A stretch of DNA of 64,000 nucleotides from assembly GCA_018398805.1 (NCBI GenBank), contig JAGFBZ010002127.1:62001-126000 (forward strand). Reading direction: 5' to 3'. Positions 58,625 to 64,000 of the stretch are shown here, in pieces (position 1 is the stretch's first letter; each line of letters begins with the position of its first letter). A program made the translations under genes and the position numbers. Below the pieces are notes generated by a model. It made no database searches. It had not been told where the DNA came from and was given only the letters and a program-made list of their open reading frames with translations. This stretch comes from Hirundichthys speculiger. Lineage: Eukaryota > Chordata > Actinopteri > Beloniformes > Exocoetidae.

Positions 58625-59084
58625 CTGTCACGTCTCATGCACGACTTGTCCCATTGCGGATTTTGCATGCAGAGTCGAATGAGAAGCAGCGACCATTTGT
58701 TGGCATTTCTACAGCGAAATACTTCATTTCTTACACTGTAAATAAAACACTCACGGTATATCATTGTTTGTATTTTAAATAATCAACATTAACAACAACT
58801 TTAACAAAATGTCTACTTGGTATGATAGGGTCACAGACCATTTTCTAGAAAAGGAACGAAGGGCAGAATTTACATGTAAATAAATTGACACGTTTTATGA
58901 TGCACTCCGACTATGAGCTTCCCCTGTTTGAAAGACCAGAAATCTCCACTGACCTAGGGATAGCTTCTTTGGTGACATAAACATAACGTTCTTGTCTGTA
59001 TATGTCATACAATTAGGATTGTTCTCTTTTGTGTCTCAAAGGCAGTCGTGTCTCTGCGTTTGTTGGTCTCTCTTTCCTGTCACC
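58625..59084. other. No gene recognised
   Basis: No feature supported. Confidence 0.35.
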
Positions 59085-59398
59085 TCAGACCTCCAACCGG
59101 TCGAGGCAGATGGCAGCTCTGAGACTGCTGCTTTATCTCCCTGTTAACCAGGCGTTTTCGTCTCCACTGTCGCCTCGTCCTTGGTCAGGCTGAGGGATTG
59201 CACTGAAGTGATGCAATCTGTTGGGTTCCTTCGCTAAGCTGTTTTGTTTTTTATTTATTAACTTACATTATATTAAACTTGAAATTGATTGGAAGTCATT
59301 TTTTACTGAACGGGAGTATATAAAACTTTCTAGGCTGTTCACGTTTTCTGTGTAAAGTGCCTGGAAATAACTGAAAAGTAAAATGAAATGACCTAGAG
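59085..59398 (+). repeat. LINE 3'-tail-like repeat
   Basis: CAACCGGTCGAGGCAGATGG, CTCCACTGTCGCCTCGTCCT, GATTGCACTGAAGTGATGCA, then after AT-rich sequence TGTGTAAAGTGCCTGGAAAT and a TAAAATGAAAT end. This is a diverged relative of the repeat at 12040-12260, here extending to the 3' terminus. Confidence 0.6.
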
Positions 59399-59625
59399 CA
59401 GGGGTGGCCAACACTGATCCTCAAGAACCGCAAACCTACCTGCCTTAGATGTTTCCCTGCTTCAGCAGCGCACCCGATTCTCATGAATGGGTTGTTCACA
59501 GACTTGTGAAGACCTGGATGACAAGCTGATGATGATTCATTCATGTGAATCAGGTGCGCTGAAGCAGGGAAACATCTAAGACATGCAGGGTTGCGGCTCT
59601 GGAGGACCAGGCTTGGCCACCCCTG
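59399..59625. mobile_element. Long-TIR hAT-like MITE
   Basis: A 227-bp foldback element. It starts CAGGGGTGGCCAACACTGAT, and on the other strand starts CAGGGGTGGCCAAGCCTGGT. The arms match for about 75 bp, including TTAGATGTTTCCCTGCTTCA on both. Flanking 8-mers ACCTAGAG and ATGTAGAA agree at about 5 of 8 positions, consistent with an old duplication. It sits directly at the 3' end of the preceding LINE tail. Confidence 0.8.
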
Positions 59626-59629
59626 ATGT

Positions 59630-61224
59630 AGAACAAACTAGATAAGTACATACACTCACACAGCACTTTTTATTATGTATATAATCTTGATACAGTGTGG
59701 AACTCTTCTGATACAAAGTACGCAGTGCCTTCCCTCTATAATCACACACAGCTGAGCATATTGAGGCCAGTGTGGAGTTCAATGTCTTGTCCAAGAACTT
59801 GTCAACAGTTGGATGAGCTGGAGAACAAACACTGACCTTCCGTCTGGAAGAGAACCAGTCTTCTCGCGGATCCACAGCCGACTTGAATGGAAAACATGGA
59901 CATGGCCACTGAAGGATGTGATTTCTTCAGCATGTCGTCTGACTGACAGTTTGGCACCATGAGGCTTGATATCTAATCAGAAACACACTAGATGATCAAA
60001 ACAAACACACACAAACTCTTGCTCACAAGCATGGACTCAAGGAATAAGACACGACAGAGACCATAATTGTCAGTGATTGCATTTGGATGTCAGCCCATCA
60101 TTCCACTAATTAGCACTATGGCAGAAATAGCTGTAGATTCCCCCGGTCCCCAAACTTCCAAAACACCAACATGTTGGTATCTACTATGTAGTCTTCTCAA
60201 TCTCTCAACAATGGCTCTGTCTCCATTTCCAAAATGTCTGCAGCTTTTTTTCTCTCTCTGAAGTACATTCAAAGTGTCTTGACATCAAGCTTACCGCAAA
60301 CAACTGATAAAATGCAGCTAAAAGAAATAAATATATCAAAGGTGTGCTTGATAGAAATACAAATTTTTGTTTTTTTGTCTTTTTAGTCAAAGTTTCCACA
60401 GAGCATCAATCGCGTCTTTGTGGTGCGTTTTAGTTTTTGACATAACGATTACGCAATAATCTAACGAAGCGGATGTCATCCTTAAGACAGCAAGAAACAA
60501 ACGGTGCAAGAAAGAGACAGGGAAAAGAAGGGAATTCATCTCGCATTAAGATGAGAGCATATGACGCTCCTTTTGGAGAGCAAACATGTGGGGGAGGCAA
60601 AGACGGGAGAAGGAGGACAAGACTAATAAATGAAGAGAAAAGAAAATGAAATGAAAGGACGAGAGAAGATGGGCCGCTTACACTGATCAAAGTGTGAATA
60701 TTCACAGCGCTCTCGTCTCCAAGATTAAATACTAATAACTCTCAACAGCTGCTCAGTGAGCTTGCTAACCCTCATTACCACAATGTTCTACATGTGTACC
60801 ACTTTAGAAACACAGAGCTTTATTGCAGCGCAAGATGTTCACCGAGAGGAAACGAAATCAGCACCTTCAGGAATTCCTGCGGGGAAACTGAAAATATGAT
60901 TACAAATATTTATTCGGTGACAACTTTAGGGATGCTTAATTAAATAAACCAAAAAAACATAAAAAATCAAGACATAATGCGGTAATTATTCAGCAGCTGC
61001 TAGCTATCATGTAAATCTCTCCGTTTCATCTTTTAGACGATCAGATTGCTCCCATAGTAATGAGACAAACTTGAAATGTCTCAACTGACGTGGGATAAGA
61101 TCAAAACTGCATGAGCTTCATGCATAGTTTTTTTGCATTTTGAACGTCAGCAGGTTATTTCTGATCAGTGCCGGGTATCTAATTTGTTGAAAAGGACGTT
61201 TCACTGGTTGATGATCTGCTCATA
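59630..61224. other. No gene recognised
   Basis: No coding or element signature. Purine-rich plus strand around 60480-60680. Short frames without domains. Confidence 0.4.
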
Positions 61225-61390
61225 CTCTCCCAATGCATGTGATTTATGAACACAGGGAATGGAAAATGGTCATTCTGGCATAGGTTTCAGGTCGAACGCC
61301 TTTCCTGACACAGTCCTCCCATTTGTCTGTTCTTGGGACTGGCTCTATGAGAGCACTGACTCGTGACCCGCTCAATGACTGGGCTTTTTG
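61225..61390 (+). repeat. Degraded teleost LINE-derived repeat
   Basis: GGTCGAACGCCTTTCCTGAC, CTTGGGACTGGCTCTATGAG and ACTCGTGACCCGCTCAATGA match a common fish repeat (typical form GCCGGATGCCCTTCCTG...GGGCTTGGGACCGGCAC...GTGACCCCCA.TGGCTGGG). Family not named. Confidence 0.55.
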
Positions 61391-61561
61391 CAATGTGGGC
61401 AACATTAACAATCCTACAGCCTTTCAGTTGGAAGGAAAGCAGGTCCACCTGCTACGTCACATCCGCCCCAATTTGTATGACTTATAAATGAACAAGAACT
61501 CTCAACAACAAAAAGGTCTCTCTACTACAACAACGAATGTGATTCTTTCTAATATAGAAAT

Positions 61562-62706
61562 TAAGGCTGGGCAAGTTAACACGCTATTATCGCATTAACT
61601 CAGTATTTTTTAATGCCGACATTTATCTTATCGCGCGTTAACGCATGTTGCACACATGCTTTTGTTCTGAAAACTCTGTTACTGGCTGCTGCGGAACCGG
61701 AAGACAATTGGTAGGCAAAGCTAAAACCTACATGGATAACGGTAAAAATCCGTGAACTTTACAGTTCGGGTAGCAACTCAGGTAGCAATATTAACAATTC
61801 TGTCTAAAAAAAAAAAAATTCTGGACTGCAACAAAACTTTTGCGTCATTCTCCGTGTTACATCAGATCTGCTCCATGTGTTCACTGTCGTGCTGTTTTCT
61901 TACTGGTTACTTTAGTGCGGCTCCATCTAGTGGCACAGATGTGTAACGACAACAGAAAGTCTAGTCCTCGATTATAAAACAAATTCAGTCCTGTGGCCTG
62001 TTTTTTCATTTCGTACTTTTGATCCAAGTCTAAAATTGAAATATAAAAAAACTGGCATTTTTTCATTTTTTTGTGTTAGATTAAAAAATGAAAAACGTCA
62101 TAAAATGTCACTTTTTATTTTATTTTTTTATATTTTTGATTGACAATTGAAAATGGAAAGAATGAATGATACATGGACTGGTAAAATTACTGAACTTTAA
62201 CATGGACATTTTCATTTTCATTTTAAAGTTCTCCCAGACGGAGGATTCAACAGAAACAAGGTTATTTGTAACAACTGACAAGTTGAACTCCCCGTTAAAA
62301 GTTTCTGCTGTTACCTCAGAAATTACCTGTTTTAATGTTCTGATTGTGCTGAGCCACAATCATTTTGTTGGATTTTGTTTGTAGATTTTTTTTTTTTTAT
62401 ATATATAAAAACAAGATGACATTAATGTCCTGGCAGTGGCAATAAGCTTTATTTTATTTTACATTTTTTAAGATGAGATTTACACTAAATATGTGTTACT
62501 GACAAGTGCTGATGTTAAAAGTGTTTAAACAACAAATGTTATGACACTTTAGTTCATATGGCAGCAGAACATTTAAATGAAAGTGCACTTTACACCACTT
62601 TTGAATTCATTATTTAATTTTGCATATACAACGCGATTAATCGTGATTAATCAGGGAAATAATGCGATTAATCACGATTAAAAATTTTAATTGTTGCCCA
62701 GCCCTA
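61562..62706. mobile_element. hAT-like non-autonomous element, about 1.1 kb
   Basis: Left end TAAGGCTGGGCAAG and, on the other strand, right end TAGGGCTGGGCAAC form an inverted repeat with two differences. Subterminal repeats are strong: TTAACGC-type words at the left and four GATTAATC-type words at 62633-62685. The interior is AT-rich with no transposase signature. No 8-bp duplication could be made out, so the superfamily is by resemblance of ends. Confidence 0.6.
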
Positions 62707-64000
62707 ATTAATAGTGTTGATATCAAACCGCTTTAGATGCTGAACAAAAAGCCAAGTCAGAAGCCAGTCAATCACCTGAAGGCCATCTGCAAATTTTAGT
62801 ATTTAAGAAAAAGAAAATGAAGGTGTCTGTGGCGTTGATTCATTCACAGGCGAGCGATATTTCAATATAGTTAAAGGGTGTTTGATTTCGTACTTACCAC
62901 ATTGCGTGATTGAGAGCGCAAATGATGTGCGTGTCTACAGCAGTTTCTAACAAGAACTTGTCACGGTGCCCTGATGTGCAGAATCACCATAATGACCCAT
63001 AAATTACACCATAACGAGTGTGCCAGATGGTGAGGGAGCATGTCGCACAACTGCACTCTGCAGAGTGGACTAGACACCAGAGTTTTCTGAAGGCAGAATG
63101 ACACAGCAGGGATGAAATACATGATTGCAACTTTTTGTTTTGTTTTGTTTTGGGTTTTTTCTTTCCAATAAAGCCAGCATGAGTCTAAGATAACAAGAAG
63201 GCAGTTAAAACAGGATGAAAACCACTTATGACCATTACCGAGCACATAAAGGGCGTTTATCAAAAACATGCATCGACATTTTTATTCCTAATTTCTGACT
63301 GAATTCACTGTAGTGTGTGATCACGACTGTGACAAATATCCTAAGTGTGTAATCGGTGCATAGCGTCTGTGTGTATCTGTCAGGAAGGCATGGAAAGTTT
63401 CTTTTTTGTTTATTTTCTGTATGACTGGCAGCTGGGCAGCATAAGAGTTGACGGTTAATCAGCACATCACTTCCTAATGGGCTAAAATGGACACACAAAT
63501 GCACACCACACACACATGCACACAAGCACAGCAAGAAGCATAATTGCTTGTGATTGCATTTGGATACCCATCCACACTCAGTCTGATTAGCTATGTGACG
63601 CTAACAGGGAAAGAACGGCGGAGCAGACAAGGGGGGGGGAGAGGGAGAGCGTATGAGGAAAGATGACTTATTAGTTGGCACAGTTGTCCCTTATTGTCAT
63701 TCATGAGAAGTTTTAAGCAATTAAAGTCAGTCTAACTCCACTAAACAACCCTATATATTTGCTGTGGGTAAATTAACACAGTTTCTGTCACATTCACAGC
63801 GCAAAATTTCAACCTTACTATGCTGTTTTAGACACATGCAAACAATCATTCTCAGTCTCAGTTTTCACCGAGTGGAAAAAGTCAAATAAACCACATGATT
63901 TCAGTCATCTTTTTTCAATGGTAATTTTACTTATAAAAATAGAAGAAGAACATTTTTGGAAGGTATGGGGCTGCTGGAAGTCCTTTGCGTGTTCTTTTTT
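62707..64000. other. No gene recognised
   Basis: A TTTTG repeat at about 63135-63155 and a G9 run near 63632-63640. Minus-strand frames of 99-102 codons (63534-63235 and 63269-62961) carry no recognisable domain. Confidence 0.4.

Overview
This looks like nuclear DNA of a ray-finned (teleost) fish. It is AT-rich and intron-like or intergenic, and rich in microsatellites. The transposon families are those typical of teleosts: Tc1/mariner (DD34E), hAT with 8-bp target duplications, piggyBac (TTAA), PIF/Harbinger (TTA), non-LTR retrotransposon 3' ends carrying a GAATT-repeat tail, a tRNA-derived SINE and a P-element/THAP9-like fragment. I found no intact host protein gene, no rRNA or tRNA gene, and no bacterial or phage-type feature. 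Nearly all open reading frames are chance frames, antisense shadows of transposons, or translations of simple repeats.

Layout. 0-6 kb: a 516-bp Harbinger-type MITE next to an unidentified 89-codon minus-strand frame that ends at a good splice donor, a foldback MITE (3.15 kb), and the decayed 3' end of a non-LTR retrotransposon (minus strand, 5.15-5.8 kb). 8.9-13.6 kb: an old interspersed repeat, a diverged direct-repeat pair, a decayed Tc1 transposase (minus), and a 5'-truncated LINE with its C-terminal coding end and GAATT tail. 15.4-19.3 kb: a probable solo LTR, a second copy of the old repeat, and an L2/CR1-type reverse transcriptase fragment. 20-27 kb: a long CT repeat, a second Harbinger MITE, and a Tc1-type MITE abutting a LINE tail. 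27-36.7 kb: mostly featureless, with LINE tail fragments. 36.8-40 kb: an internally deleted Tc1 element, a 43-nt G run, and a 1345-bp hAT element with a perfect 8-bp duplication and the N-terminal part of a transposase.

43.7-48.6 kb is a dense nest. A SINE sits in a hAT that sits in another hAT, both hATs with perfect target duplications. Next come a hAT-type element carrying a MADF-domain coding fragment and a Tc1 element whose three catalytic positions are all lost, which hosts a TTAA-flanked MITE containing a 16-bp perfect hairpin. 52.3-54.8 kb is a complete-ended but internally deleted piggyBac. 55.9-57.0 kb holds a THAP9/P-element-like gene fragment whose frame stays open across three introns. 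58.3-62.7 kb has a second Tc1-type MITE about 98% identical to the one at 26.3 kb, a LINE tail, a hAT-like foldback MITE and a 1.1-kb hAT-like element. The elements do not form a pathway. Their value is as a record of insertion order and of which families moved recently.
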